Shown one piece after another: positions 25,147 to 33,534 of a stretch of 64,000 nt of DNA. Made by a program: the position numbers and the translations under genes. The stretch is from positions 5,115,501-5,179,500 of the forward strand of contig NZ_FNTA01000004.1 in assembly GCF_900105055.1 (NCBI RefSeq), given 5' to 3'. The stretch is from Amycolatopsis lurida (GTDB lineage: Bacteria; Actinomycetota; Actinomycetes; Mycobacteriales; Pseudonocardiaceae). The notes under the pieces are model-generated. The model was not told the origin of the DNA. It did no database searches and saw nothing but the letters and a program-made list of their open reading frames with translations. Numbering within the stretch: the stretch's first letter is position 1; each line of letters begins with the position of its first letter.

Positions 25147-26567
25147 CCGAACCGGTCCCGGTCGTCGACGTGTCCGAAAAGGATCCGCGCGGCGACCGCT
25201 GGAGCACGCGACGCTTCTCGCTCCGCGGCCGGGTTACGTTGCTCGCGGCCGCTTCGGTGGCGGGCGCGGTGGCGTTGGTGTCCCTCGGTGCTTATCTCGT
25301 CGTGAAGGACAACCTCTACCAGCAGGTGGACGACAACCTGCTCGCCCGCGCGCAGGCCGCGGTCGATTCGCCGCAGGTGCAGACCGAGTTGCAGCAGGTG
25401 CCCGGCGCCTTCCTGGCCAGCGCGGACCTGCAGATCGGCCAGCTGACGGTCGGCGAAAAGATCCGGCTGACCTTCCCGCAGTCCGGCAGCCGCCCGCCGT
25501 ACGGCGCGGACGAGATCGCGGTCGCCACCGGCGACAAGGCGTTCTCCCTGCGCACCGACCCGAAGACCGACAGCCGCGTCGTCGCCCTCCCGCAGGGGGA
25601 CGGCCAGGCGATGGTGCTCGCCCAGTCGCTCGGGCCGACGAAGCGCACCCTGAACGAGCTTTCCGTGGTCCTGTTCCTGATCGGCGGCGCCGGGATCCTG
25701 GTCGCCGCGGCCGCGGGAACGGCCGTCGCGAGAGCGGGCCTACGGCCGGTCGATAGACTCACGTCGGCGGCGGAACGCGTCGCCACCACGGGTGATCTGC
25801 GCCCGATCCCGGTCAGCGGCGACGACGAACTCGCCCGCCTCACCCAGACTTTCAACACGATGCTGGGCACGGTCGCCGAATCGCAGGAACGGCAACGGCA
25901 ACTCGTCGCCGACGCGGGCCACGAACTCCGCACCCCGCTGACGTCGCTCCGCACCAACCTGGAGCTGCTCCTGTCCGCGAGCAGGCCGGGCGCGCGGACG
26001 CTGTCCGACGAGGACCGCAGCGACATCGAGGCCGACATCCGCGGCCAGCTCGACGAGCTGACCCAGCTGATCGGCGACCTCGTCGAACTGGCGCGCCAGG
26101 ACGAGCCGCGGATCGAGCACGAGCGGGTCGAGATGGTCGACGTCGTCGAGCGCGCGCTGGACAGGGCGCGTCGCCGCGCGGGCGAGATCGAATTCGACGT
26201 CTCGCTCCAGCCGTGGGTCCTGACCGGTGACACGAGCGCGCTGGAACGCGCGGTGCTGAATCTGCTGGACAACGCGGTGAAGTTCTCGCCGGAAGGATCG
26301 ACGGTCGGGGTCCGGCTGTACCCGATCGGCGACGGCACCGCGGTGCTCGAAGTCGAAGACTCCGGGCCGGGGATCGCCGACGAGGACCTGCCGAAGGTGT
26401 TCGACCGCTTCTACCGCTCGTCGGAGGCGCGGACGCTGCCCGGTTCCGGGCTCGGTCTCGCCATCGTCCAGCACGCGGCGCAGCGGCACGGCGGCGACGT
26501 CTACGCGGGCCGCGCGGCCACCGGTGGCGCGCTGATGACCTTGCGGCTCCCGGGAGCTCCCGCCTGA
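25143..26567 (+). CDS. mprB: MprB-like sensor histidine kinase
   Basis: 474 residues from the GTG at 25143 overlapping the mprA stop. Transmembrane helices at about 32-54 and 174-196 enclose an extracytoplasmic sensor domain of about 120 residues. Then HAMP (about 198-250), HisKA with His260 in [20 protein letters not shown], and an ATPase domain with N box [11 protein letters not shown]1 DSGPGIA and G2 GSGLGLAIV. It phosphorylates MprA in response to envelope stress in mycobacteria; the signal here is inferred to be similar. Confidence 0.9.
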   Translation: MTEPVPVVDVSEKDPRGDRWSTRRFSLRGRVTLLAAASVAGAVALVSLGAYLVVKDNLYQQVDDNLLARAQAAVDSPQVQTELQQVPGAFLASADLQIGQLTVGEKIRLTFPQSGSRPPYGADEIAVATGDKAFSLRTDPKTDSRVVALPQGDGQAMVLAQSLGPTKRTLNELSVVLFLIGGAGILVAAAAGTAVARAGLRPVDRLTSAAERVATTGDLRPIPVSGDDELARLTQTFNTMLGTVAESQERQRQLVADAGHELRTPLTSLRTNLELLLSASRPGARTLSDEDRSDIEADIRGQLDELTQLIGDLVELARQDEPRIEHERVEMVDVVERALDRARRRAGEIEFDVSLQPWVLTGDTSALERAVLNLLDNAVKFSPEGSTVGVRLYPIGDGTAVLEVEDSGPGIADEDLPKVFDRFYRSSEARTLPGSGLGLAIVQHAAQRHGGDVYAGRAATGGALMTLRLPGAPA

Positions 26568-26589
26568 CAGGTGATTACTCTGACGGGTG

Positions 26590-27108
26590 ATGAGCACCGA
26601 GAACGCGCCTGAGCTGCCGCCCCGCCGTCTGCTGTGGACACTGCTGGTGGCCGCGGTGCTGCTGGCCGCCGACCAGCTGACCAAATGGTGGGCCGTCGAC
26701 GCCCTCACCGACCGGGCGCCGATCCCGGTGATCGGCGACTTCATCCGGTTCCGGCTGCTCTACAACCCGGGCGCGGCGTTCTCGCTGGGCGCCGGCTCCA
26801 CCTGGATCTTCGCGATCCTGGCGGCGGCCGCGGTGGTCGCGCTGCTGTGGATCTCCCGGAAGGTCCGTTCGGCGGGCTGGGCGATCTCGCTCGGGCTGCT
26901 GCTCGGTGGCGCGACGACGCATCTGGGTGACCGTTTGTTCCGCGAGCCCGGCTTCGCGCGCGGCCACGTCGTCGACTTCATCGACTACAACGGCTGGTTC
27001 GTCGGGAACGTCGCCGACATCGCGCTGTTCTTCGGCGCCGTCTCGCTTTTCGTGCTGAGTTTCCGCGGTGTCCCGATCGAGGGTGTCAAGGAGACGGCGG
27101 AGGAGTAA
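26590..27108 (+). CDS. lspA: Lipoprotein signal peptidase (signal peptidase II)
   Basis: About 172 residues with four transmembrane helices. The family motifs are present: NPGAAFSLG, the catalytic region GGATTHLGDRLFR, then VVDFIDY and NVADIALFFG; the catalytic aspartates are those in GDR and VAD. It removes signal peptides from prolipoproteins in the cytoplasmic membrane. ATG at 26590 is chosen (GTG at 26587 is also possible). It follows mprB by about 20 bp, likely in the same transcript, and overlaps the convergent VOC gene by 23 bp. Confidence 0.93.
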   Translation: MSTENAPELPPRRLLWTLLVAAVLLAADQLTKWWAVDALTDRAPIPVIGDFIRFRLLYNPGAAFSLGAGSTWIFAILAAAAVVALLWISRKVRSAGWAISLGLLLGGATTHLGDRLFREPGFARGHVVDFIDYNGWFVGNVADIALFFGAVSLFVLSFRGVPIEGVKETAEE

Positions 27109-27478
27109 CGAGGCAGAACTCGTTCCCTTCCGGATCCGCGAGCACGACGAGCCCGTCTTCGGGACGCGCGAGTACGCGCGCACCCAAGAAAACGAGGCGT
27201 TCGACGTCGTCTCCGGTCAGGTCCAGGTGCACCCGGTTCTTGACGACCTTGGATTCCGGGACCAAATTGAAGAAGAGCCGCGGTCCCGACGGCGCTTCGA
27301 CCAGGACCGAAGGATCGTCCTCGGGGCCCGAAAATCCCAGCGAACGAAGGCGATCAAGCTCTTCTTCGTCATAGGGTGCGACCTCGTAGCCGTCGAGCAC
27401 GGACGCCCAGAAACGGGCGAGCGAAGCCGGATGACGGCAGTCGAAGACGATGTCGCGAAGCCTGGCCATGGCCCTCAT
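27086..27478 (-). CDS. Glyoxalase/VOC-fold protein
   Basis: About 130 residues starting MRAMARLRDIVFDCRHP (ATG 27478; ATG 27469 is equally possible). Features of the VOC (vicinal oxygen chelate) fold: DCRHPASLARFWASVLDGYEV, a central FFNLVPESKVVKNRVHLDLT and a C-terminal LADPEGNEFCLV. This pattern is common in small actinobacterial glyoxalase-like proteins, some of which bind drugs or metals; the substrate is unknown. Its start region faces the DeoR gene; its end overlaps lspA. Confidence 0.82.
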   Translation of the reverse strand: MRAMARLRDIVFDCRHPASLARFWASVLDGYEVAPYDEEELDRLRSLGFSGPEDDPSVLVEAPSGPRLFFNLVPESKVVKNRVHLDLTGDDVERLVFLGARVLARPEDGLVVLADPEGNEFCLVTPPPSP

Positions 27479-27562
27479 GGTGGCAGGGTGCTCAGCTCGT
27501 CTCGCCATGTTTGATCGTGTAGGATTTTGTGTAGTTGATCCAGTGTGGTTATCGGAGGCTTC

Positions 27563-28363
27563 GTGCTCGCGCGGCAACGACAGGCGGTGATCCTCGAGGA
27601 GGCGCGCCGGACCGGCGCGGTCCGGGTCAGCGATCTCGTCGCGAGGCTCGGCGTCTCCGATATGACGGTGCGCCGCGACCTCGACGTGCTCGCCGGCCGC
27701 GGACTGGTCGAGAAGGTCTACGGCGGCGCCACCTCCGTCGTCGGCAAGAGCACCGACGAGCCCGGGTTCGAGGCCAAATCCGTGCGCCAGCGCGCGCAGA
27801 AGGAGGCCATCGCCGCCCTCGCCGCCGGGCTGGTCCGGCCGGGCACCGCGATCGGTATCTCCGCGGGCACCACCACGTGGACGCTGGCGAGGGCGCTCGA
27901 CGAGGTCCCTGGCCTGACGATCGTCACGAACTCCATCCAGGTCGCCGACGTGCTGCGCGGCGTGAACCAGCCGGATCGCACGGTGGTCCTCACCGGCGGC
28001 GTCCGCACCCCGTCGGACGCGCTGGTCGGGCCGGTCGCCGTGCAGAGCCTGCGGTCGCTGCACCTGGACCTCGTCTTCCTCGGCGTGCACGGGATGGCCG
28101 AGGGGCCCGGGTTCACCACACCGAACCTGACCGAATCCGAGACCGACCGCGCGCTGGTCGAAGCGGGCCGCAAGCTGGTCGTGCTGGCCGACCACACCAA
28201 ATGGGGCATCGTCGGCATCTCCACGATCGCCGGGCTCGAAGAGGCCGACGTCGTCGTCTCGGACGACGGTTTGTCCGACAAGGCAAGGGAAACGCTCACC
28301 GAGCAGGCGGGTGAGCTGATGATCGCCGAAACAGGAGAGGCGGCAGAAGCCGAAGAAGCGTGA
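27563..28363 (+). CDS. DeoR-family transcriptional regulator
   Basis: 266 residues from the GTG at 27563 with GGAGG at 27554-27558. N-terminal DeoR HTH: ARQRQAVILEEARRTGAVRV, DLVARLGVSDMTVRRDLDVL. The C-terminal sugar-phosphate-isomerase-like sensor (residues about 75-240) has ISAGTTTWTLARAL and VVLADHTKWG. DeoR proteins usually repress sugar-metabolism genes and respond to phosphosugars. No sugar operon is adjacent, so the regulon is not evident. Confidence 0.9.
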   Translation: MLARQRQAVILEEARRTGAVRVSDLVARLGVSDMTVRRDLDVLAGRGLVEKVYGGATSVVGKSTDEPGFEAKSVRQRAQKEAIAALAAGLVRPGTAIGISAGTTTWTLARALDEVPGLTIVTNSIQVADVLRGVNQPDRTVVLTGGVRTPSDALVGPVAVQSLRSLHLDLVFLGVHGMAEGPGFTTPNLTESETDRALVEAGRKLVVLADHTKWGIVGISTIAGLEEADVVVSDDGLSDKARETLTEQAGELMIAETGEAAEAEEA

Positions 28364-28410
28364 AGTCGACGGCCGGGGACGCCATACTCATGTGCGATGC
28401 ACAGCTTTGG

Positions 28411-28428
28411 CTCAGGAACTTCTCAGGA
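28411..28428 (+). promoter_or_regulatory. Candidate MprA box upstream of the pepD-like gene
   Basis: CTCAGGA occurs twice, at 28411-28417 and 28422-28428, exactly 11 bp apart, 21 bp before the protease start. It matches the layout of the repeat before mprA. In mycobacteria, pepD is a direct target of MprA. Confidence 0.6.
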
Positions 28429-28448
28429 CCATCCCGCAAGGTGAAGAC

Positions 28449-29867
28449 ATGACCGAGAACGACCCCAGCGGCCAGGACGCCGAGAAGGCGCGGCCCGCCG
28501 GCGCTCAGCCGGACGCGGAGCAGAGCGCGAGCTGGGCGGCCCAGCCCACGTCGCAGCAGCCTGACGCGACCGGCCTCGGCGGCCATGCCACTCCGCACAC
28601 CGGAGCGCAGCAGGCCTACAACCCGTGGGCTCCCCAGTCGCAGACTCAGACTCAGCAAGCGCCCGCCCAGGAGCACCACACCCCGGGCCAGTACACCCAG
28701 GGACACCAGATCCCCGGCCAGCAGACGCCGTTCACCCAGCCGGGGCCGTCGATGTACGCGGTCCCGCAGCAGCGGCAGGCGCAGAAGTCCACGCCGGGCA
28801 AGCTGCTCGCCGGTGTCGCGGCGATCGCGCTGGTCGTCGGCGGTGTCGCGGGTGGCACGGTCGGCTACCTGACCGGTGACGCGTCCGGCGGCTCTTCCGT
28901 GAACGCGCTCGACGCGCCGAAGCCGGCCCAACAGACGGGCAATCTGCCCGCTGGTTCCGTCGAGGCGGTGGCACAGAAGCTGTCGCCGAGCGTCGTGGAG
29001 CTCCAGGTGTCCGGGCGATCGGGCGCGGGTGAGGGATCCGGCTTCGTGCTCAGCACCGACGGCTACGTGCTGACCAACAACCACGTCGTCGAGGTCGCCG
29101 CCGGTGGCGGGCAGATCCAGGCGGTGTTCCAGGACGGCAAGAAGGGGACGGCGACCGTCGTCGGCCGTGACCCGACGACCGATATCGCCGTGGTGAAGGT
29201 CAGCGGCGTCAGCGGCCTGACCCCGGTGGAACTCGGCCGCTCCGACGATCTGCGCGTCGGGCAGCCGGTGGTCGCCATCGGTTCGCCGTTCGAACTGACG
29301 GGCACGGTCACCTCGGGCATCGTCAGCGCGCTGAACCGGCCGGTGAGCGCCGGCGGCAACGGCGACCAGACCACGGTGATGTCGGCGGTGCAGACCGACG
29401 CGGCGATCAACCCCGGCAACTCCGGCGGCCCGCTCGCGAACATGGCGGGCCAGGTCATCGGCATCAACTCGGCGATCTACAGCCCGAAGTCCGCGCAGGG
29501 CCAGGGCGGCGAGAGCGGCGGCAACGTCGGCATCGGCTTCGCGATCCCGATCGACCAGGCGCGCCGCACGGCCGACGACATCATCAACACCGGCCAGGCG
29601 ACGCAGACCTTCATCGGCGCGCGAGTGCAGACGGCGCCGACCGGCGGAGCGCAGCTCGGGGAGATCTCGCCGGGCAGCCCCGCCGAGAAGGCGGGCCTCA
29701 AATCCGGTGACGTCGTGACGAAGCTGGACGACCGCTCGATCCCCAACGCGGACGCGCTCGTCGCCGAGATCCGCACCCGGGCGCCGAACGACAAGGTGAA
29801 GTTCACGCTCAGCGGGGACAAGGTCATCGAGGTGACCCTCGGCGGGCAGCCCGTCACCCCGAACTAG
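28449..29867 (+). CDS. pepD: PepD/HtrA-type membrane-anchored serine protease with PDZ domain
   Basis: 472 residues. A long Gln/Pro-rich cytosolic tail (1-112) precedes one transmembrane helix (about 117-141), then an extracytoplasmic trypsin-like domain with catalytic His212 (TNNHVVE), Asp245 (TTDIAVVK) and Ser325 (GNSGGPL), and a C-terminal PDZ domain (about 370-465; GEISPGSPAEKAGLKSGDVV). This is the HtrA architecture of mycobacterial PepD, a quality-control protease of the envelope-stress response. The GGTVGYLTGD linker follows the membrane. Likely MprA-regulated; followed by two terminators. Confidence 0.92.
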   Translation: MTENDPSGQDAEKARPAGAQPDAEQSASWAAQPTSQQPDATGLGGHATPHTGAQQAYNPWAPQSQTQTQQAPAQEHHTPGQYTQGHQIPGQQTPFTQPGPSMYAVPQQRQAQKSTPGKLLAGVAAIALVVGGVAGGTVGYLTGDASGGSSVNALDAPKPAQQTGNLPAGSVEAVAQKLSPSVVELQVSGRSGAGEGSGFVLSTDGYVLTNNHVVEVAAGGGQIQAVFQDGKKGTATVVGRDPTTDIAVVKVSGVSGLTPVELGRSDDLRVGQPVVAIGSPFELTGTVTSGIVSALNRPVSAGGNGDQTTVMSAVQTDAAINPGNSGGPLANMAGQVIGINSAIYSPKSAQGQGGESGGNVGIGFAIPIDQARRTADDIINTGQATQTFIGARVQTAPTGGAQLGEISPGSPAEKAGLKSGDVVTKLDDRSIPNADALVAEIRTRAPNDKVKFTLSGDKVIEVTLGGQPVTPN

Positions 29868-29881
29868 CCCTTCCAGAAACG

Positions 29882-29904
29882 CTCGGCCGCAGTGCGCGGC
29901 CGAG
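29882..29904 (+). terminator. Stem-loop after the pepD-like gene
   Basis: CTCGGCCGC (29882-29890) pairs with GCGGCCGAG (29896-29904) around a five-base loop, 15 bp after the stop. No U-tract. Confidence 0.6.
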
Positions 29905-29945
29905 ACCAGCTCCGGCTCGAACCCCCAGCGGGCCGGACCCCAAGA

Positions 29946-29986
29946 GGCCACGCGCGACCGGCTGCCAATCCCGGTCGCGCGTGGCC
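29946..29986. terminator. Strong stem-loop, 16-bp perfect stem
   Basis: GGCCACGCGCGACCGG (29946-29961) pairs perfectly with 29971-29986 around a nine-base loop, followed by CCTTTC. It lies between convergent genes and can serve either strand. Confidence 0.75.
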
Positions 29987-29990
29987 CCTT

Positions 29991-30440
29991 TCAGTCTCGT
30001 GAGTGGTAAGGACGGTTAGAACCGTCCTTACCGCTCACGAGACGCTTCCAGAAGACGGCCACGAGCACGCCGAGCCAGACGACCGCCAGGCTCACGAGCA
30101 GGCCGGTGACGGTGTCGGCGTCGTGCAGGCCCGGGTTCCGGGCGGCGCCGAAAGGCCGCCACAGCAACGGGAACGCGAGCAGCGTCAGCACACCGGTGAG
30201 CACCGCGCCCGTCGTGACCGGCGTCTTCCAGCGTTCCGGGAGGAACCTGCTCAGGGCGAATCCCACGGCGCCGACCAGCGGCGCGATTAGCAGGTCGTGC
30301 GCCAGCGGGCCGCCGACCAGCCACCCGAGGGTCCCGAGGACGTCCGGGCGCAGCGGGAAGGCGTACTCCGAGAACAGCACGGCGCCCCACGCGAGCGCGG
30401 CGAGGCCGGGCAGGAAAAGCAGTAGCCGCATCGTCTTCAC
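29991..30440 (-). CDS. Small membrane protein, last gene of the oxidoreductase operon
   Basis: 149 residues from the GTG at 30440, which overlaps the preceding stop (GTGA). Four hydrophobic helices (LLLFLPGLAALAWGAVLF, LIAPLVGAVGFAL, TTGAVLTGVLTLLAFPLLW, GLLVSLAVVWLGVLVAVFW). The C-terminal residues SGKDGSNRPYHSRD are encoded by the 48-bp palindrome, so the original end may have been replaced. No family recognised; a membrane partner of the molybdopterin protein is a reasonable guess from the tight coupling. Confidence 0.65.
   Translation of the reverse strand: MKTMRLLLFLPGLAALAWGAVLFSEYAFPLRPDVLGTLGWLVGGPLAHDLLIAPLVGAVGFALSRFLPERWKTPVTTGAVLTGVLTLLAFPLLWRPFGAARNPGLHDADTVTGLLVSLAVVWLGVLVAVFWKRLVSGKDGSNRPYHSRD
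29995..30042. repeat. 48-bp near-perfect palindrome
   Basis: Arms of 23 bp (29995-30017 and 30020-30042) centred on AG, with a single non-Watson-Crick (T-G) position. The arm reads TCTCGTGAG-T-GGTAAGGACGGTT. It covers the last codons of the minus-strand membrane protein gene. It has the look of a dispersed palindromic element rather than a plain terminator, although it could also stop transcription. Confidence 0.7.
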
Positions 30441-31504
30441 AGCGTCTCCAAGCGGGTGACCCATTTCGTCTGCAGGACGCCGGGCCGGTTCGGGGCGATG
30501 ATGCGGCACGGGAAGCCGTGGTCGGCGTCGAGCACTTCACCGTTGAGTTCCAGCGCCAGCAGGGTGAGGTCGTCCGCGGTGTGCTCGCCGGGGAGATCGC
30601 TGATGCCGTAAAGCCCGGCCTTCTCCAGCGAGAACACGCGGACCGGAGCGCCCGGGGTGCTTCCGGCGTGCCGCAACAACTCCGGTAGGGAGACGCCGCT
30701 CCAGCGCGCGGATTCGCTCCATCCTTCGACGCACGCGATCGGCAGCTCGGCCGAAGTTCGCGGGAGGGCACGGAGTTCTTCCAGCGAATAGACCTTCGTG
30801 CCATTCGGGGTCACCACCGAAAGCCGCCAGCCGGGGTCGTTCACCGCGCCCAGGACGCCCGCCGCCGCGGCGGTCCGGTTCACCGGCAGGCCTTGCGGCC
30901 CCTTGTCACTGCGCCACGAAAGGCCGGAAACTCCGCGCAGCGAAGGAACCGTGGCCCCGGCCGTCGCCACGACGCCGACGCCCGCGGCCAGCCAGGTCGT
31001 GCGGAGGAAGGCGCGCCGTGAGGGGTCCGGCCTCCGAGTGAGCGAGCGGCGGACGATGGGGAGTTTCACCGCGACGTGCACCAGGATCGAACCGATCGCC
31101 ACCCACGCGACCGCGTAGTGCACCTGCGGGAAATAGAACGTCCACGGATAGTTCTGCGCGACGTTGAACAGGCCGGTGACGAGTTCGAAGAAGGCGGCCG
31201 CGGACAGCAACAGGATCGACAGGCGTTCGAGCGCGTGCGGCAGGGAACGGATCACCGGACGCTCGAACAGTTTCGGGTAGACACTCCACAGTTTGGCCAG
31301 CAGCAAGGGAATCGACGCGATACCGGAGATCACGTGCGTGCCCTGTGTGACCCGGTACAACCAGACCGGGCGGCTCGGCCAGCCGAACCACGACGGCGGA
31401 TGCTGGATGAGATGACTGATCAGTCCGGTGACGAAGCACAGCGTGAACGTGACGGCGAGCGCGAGCCCGATCCGCGACGTCACCCGCTCCGAAGGGGTGT
31501 TCAT
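30437..31504 (-). CDS. Molybdopterin-dependent oxidoreductase with N-terminal cytochrome b-like membrane domain
   Basis: 355 residues from the ATG at 31504 (overlapping the upstream gene's stop). About residues 10-160 hold four transmembrane helices with histidines (LISHLIQHPPSW, THVISG, VHYAVAW, LVHVAVK) like di-heme cytochrome b. A short RR-containing linker (RRAFLRTTWLAAG) precedes the oxidoreductase molybdopterin domain: LPIACVEGWSESARWSGVSLPELL has the conserved cysteine (IACVEGW) that ligates molybdenum in the sulfite-oxidase/YedY family, and DHGFPCRIIAPNRPGVLQTKWV follows. Predicted extracytoplasmic redox enzyme; substrate unknown. Confidence 0.87.
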   Translation of the reverse strand: MNTPSERVTSRIGLALAVTFTLCFVTGLISHLIQHPPSWFGWPSRPVWLYRVTQGTHVISGIASIPLLLAKLWSVYPKLFERPVIRSLPHALERLSILLLSAAAFFELVTGLFNVAQNYPWTFYFPQVHYAVAWVAIGSILVHVAVKLPIVRRSLTRRPDPSRRAFLRTTWLAAGVGVVATAGATVPSLRGVSGLSWRSDKGPQGLPVNRTAAAAGVLGAVNDPGWRLSVVTPNGTKVYSLEELRALPRTSAELPIACVEGWSESARWSGVSLPELLRHAGSTPGAPVRVFSLEKAGLYGISDLPGEHTADDLTLLALELNGEVLDADHGFPCRIIAPNRPGVLQTKWVTRLETL

Positions 31505-32109
31505 GCTTTCTCCAGGCAGGCGAACCAGCGGTGGCCGTGGCTGGTGGACCACGCGACGCGGAAGGCGGTGCGGGCGGCGAGGTCCGCGATCGCCTCGACG
31601 CCGACCCAAGCCCAGGTGAACCAGGCGCCGTCGTCGGGACGCAACCGGACCCGGTCCTGGCGGAGTCCGCGGCCCGGCGGGTCGAGTTCGACGAGCACCG
31701 TCCCGCCGTCGGTGATCAGTTCCGCCATCCGGGCGAGGAGACGGTGCGGATCGCCGCCGATGCCGATGTTCCCGTCGGCGAGCAGGGCATGCCGCCAGCG
31801 CCCTTCGCCGGGGAGCCGGTCGAACACGTCCCGGTGGAGCGCGGCGGCGCCACGGGCTTGGGTGAGCCGCACGGCGGTGGCCGAAATGTCGACGCCGAGC
31901 GAGGCGACGCCGCGTTCGGTCAGCGCGGCGGTCAGCCTGCCGGGCCCGCAGCCGACGTCGAGGGTCGGGCCGTCACAGGCGGCGAGGAGGACGTCGTCGC
32001 CTTCGCAGGGGATGGCGGTCCAGCGGTCGACCGGCAGGTCGACGCGTTCCCCGGTCGCCAGTTCCAGCCAGCAGCGGTGGCCGAGCAGGCCGCGGTCGAA
32101 GGCGGTCAC
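31501..32109 (-). CDS. Class I SAM-dependent methyltransferase
   Basis: 202 residues from the GTG at 32109, overlapping the upstream stop. The SAM-binding motif I is TLDVGCGPGRLTAAL (about residues 49-63), followed by SLGVDISATAV (motif II) and the Asp-containing HALLADGNIGIGG block. Acceptor unknown. It is the third gene of a five-gene operon in which each stop overlaps the next start. Confidence 0.85.
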   Translation of the reverse strand: MTAFDRGLLGHRCWLELATGERVDLPVDRWTAIPCEGDDVLLAACDGPTLDVGCGPGRLTAALTERGVASLGVDISATAVRLTQARGAAALHRDVFDRLPGEGRWRHALLADGNIGIGGDPHRLLARMAELITDGGTVLVELDPPGRGLRQDRVRLRPDDGAWFTWAWVGVEAIADLAARTAFRVAWSTSHGHRWFACLEKA

Positions 32110-32750
32110 CGGACTTCGGCCACCACTCGGGCGAACCGGCCGTGCGGAGCCGCCGCGGCGACCCGGTGCGCGTCCGGGACAGTGTCCACATCGGACAGTT
32201 TGGGCAGGATGCCGGGATGTAGTCCGATGTCGGCCAGTGCGCGCAGGGTCTGCCTTCCGGTGTCGTCCCGCGACATCGGAACCCCGGCGAGAACCTTGGC
32301 GTGCAACGGATCCTTGAGGCCCAGCGCCCACCAGCCGCCGTCCTCGGCAAGCCCGAGGACGGAGTCTTCGGGCCGGTCGGCGGCGTCGGCCAGGAGCGCC
32401 GGGGTGACTTGCGGGGTGTCCATCCCGATCTGCAGCACCGGTTCCCCCGGACGGGGCGCGTCGGCGTGGGCGTTGACGAGCCGCGTGTCGAACCCTTCCC
32501 CGCGCTGGGAGATCACCGCCGTTTTTCGGAGCACTGAAGCGATTTCCGCGCCGCGGGTGGCCCTGCCGAGTTCGCCGGTCATGGCGACGACCACGCGTGC
32601 CTTCGGGGTCAGGAGGGCGGCTTCGAGGGTGTCGAGCAGGGACGCCGCCGCGATCTCGGCGGCCTGCTCCGGCGTCGCGGGTGGGCACAGGCGCGTCTTC
32701 GCGAAACCGGGCACGGGCGCCTTGGCGACGATCAGCAGGCAGAAGGTCAT
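32106..32750 (-). CDS. TIGR04282/DUF2064 glycosyltransferase-like protein
   Basis: 214 residues. MTFCLLIVAKAPVPGFAKTRLCP is the hallmark start of the TIGR04282 family (a nucleotide-sugar-transferase fold like MobA/CofC); QIGMDTPQVTPALL and GLAEDGGWWALGL are the conserved sugar-nucleotide blocks. Substrate not known. In many actinobacteria it sits beside a family 2 glycosyltransferase, as here, which suggests one short pathway. Confidence 0.85.
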   Translation of the reverse strand: MTFCLLIVAKAPVPGFAKTRLCPPATPEQAAEIAAASLLDTLEAALLTPKARVVVAMTGELGRATRGAEIASVLRKTAVISQRGEGFDTRLVNAHADAPRPGEPVLQIGMDTPQVTPALLADAADRPEDSVLGLAEDGGWWALGLKDPLHAKVLAGVPMSRDDTGRQTLRALADIGLHPGILPKLSDVDTVPDAHRVAAAAPHGRFARVVAEVR

Positions 32751-33412
32751 CGGCTCAGTACCCGCCCAAAATCCCGCGCCGCGCGGAGCGTTCCCCGCAG
32801 CGAGCCGGAGACCTTCGACTTGGTGCCTTTGGCGCGTTCGCCGTAGGACACGTCGAACTCGGTGACCCGCCAGCCCGCCCGCCTCGCCTTGATCAGCAGT
32901 TCGAGCGGGTAGCCGAAGGCGCGATCGGTGACGTCGAGATCGAGCAGCGCCCGCCGCCGGACGGCTCGCAGCGGTGCGATGTCGCGGACCGGCAATCCCT
33001 TGTACCGCAAGAGCGACGAGATCACGGCGTTGCCGGCTCTCGCGTGCCACGGCCAGACGCCGGGACCGGTCGGCATCCGCCGCCCGACCGTCAGATCGGC
33101 GTCGGCGAGGCCGCCGACCAGCATCGGCAGTTCGGCGAGGTCGAGGGAACCGTCGGCGTCGGCGAAGCAGACGACGTCCGCCGTGGCCGCCTCCAGCCCC
33201 GTGTGCACCGCGGCGCCGTAGCCGCGCCGGGGTTCGTGGACGACCTTCGCCCCGAGCCCGGCCGCGATTTCGGCGGACCCGTCCGTGGAGCCGTTGTCGA
33301 CCACGATCGCCCGATACCGCTCGGGCAGGGCCGCCAGCACCCCGGGGAGGGCGCCGGCCTCGTCGAGACAGGGGAGCACGACGTCAACCTGGTCATCGTT
33401 CACGCAACGCAC
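32747..33412 (-). CDS. Family 2 glycosyltransferase
   Basis: About 221 residues starting at a GTG (33412; a GTG three codons on is possible). GT-A fold motifs: VDVVLPCLDEAGALPGVL, AIVVDNGSTDGS, the metal-binding DADGSLD (DxD-like) and VTEFDVSYGERAKGTKSK. Soluble, cytosolic. First gene of the operon running to 29991; its promoter must lie in the roughly 120 bp before the divergent gene at 33535. Confidence 0.88.
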   Translation of the reverse strand: MRCVNDDQVDVVLPCLDEAGALPGVLAALPERYRAIVVDNGSTDGSAEIAAGLGAKVVHEPRRGYGAAVHTGLEAATADVVCFADADGSLDLAELPMLVGGLADADLTVGRRMPTGPGVWPWHARAGNAVISSLLRYKGLPVRDIAPLRAVRRRALLDLDVTDRAFGYPLELLIKARRAGWRVTEFDVSYGERAKGTKSKVSGSLRGTLRAARDFGRVLSR

Positions 33413-33534
33413 GTTAAGTCCGGGGTGGACGGACGAAAACCCTTGCGCTGCTTACCGAATTCTGACGTCGGGGCAGTTCTTACCGAGTTCTGACGGACCG
33501 TGCCGCCAGGCCGCCGGGCAGCGGAAACGCGGTT

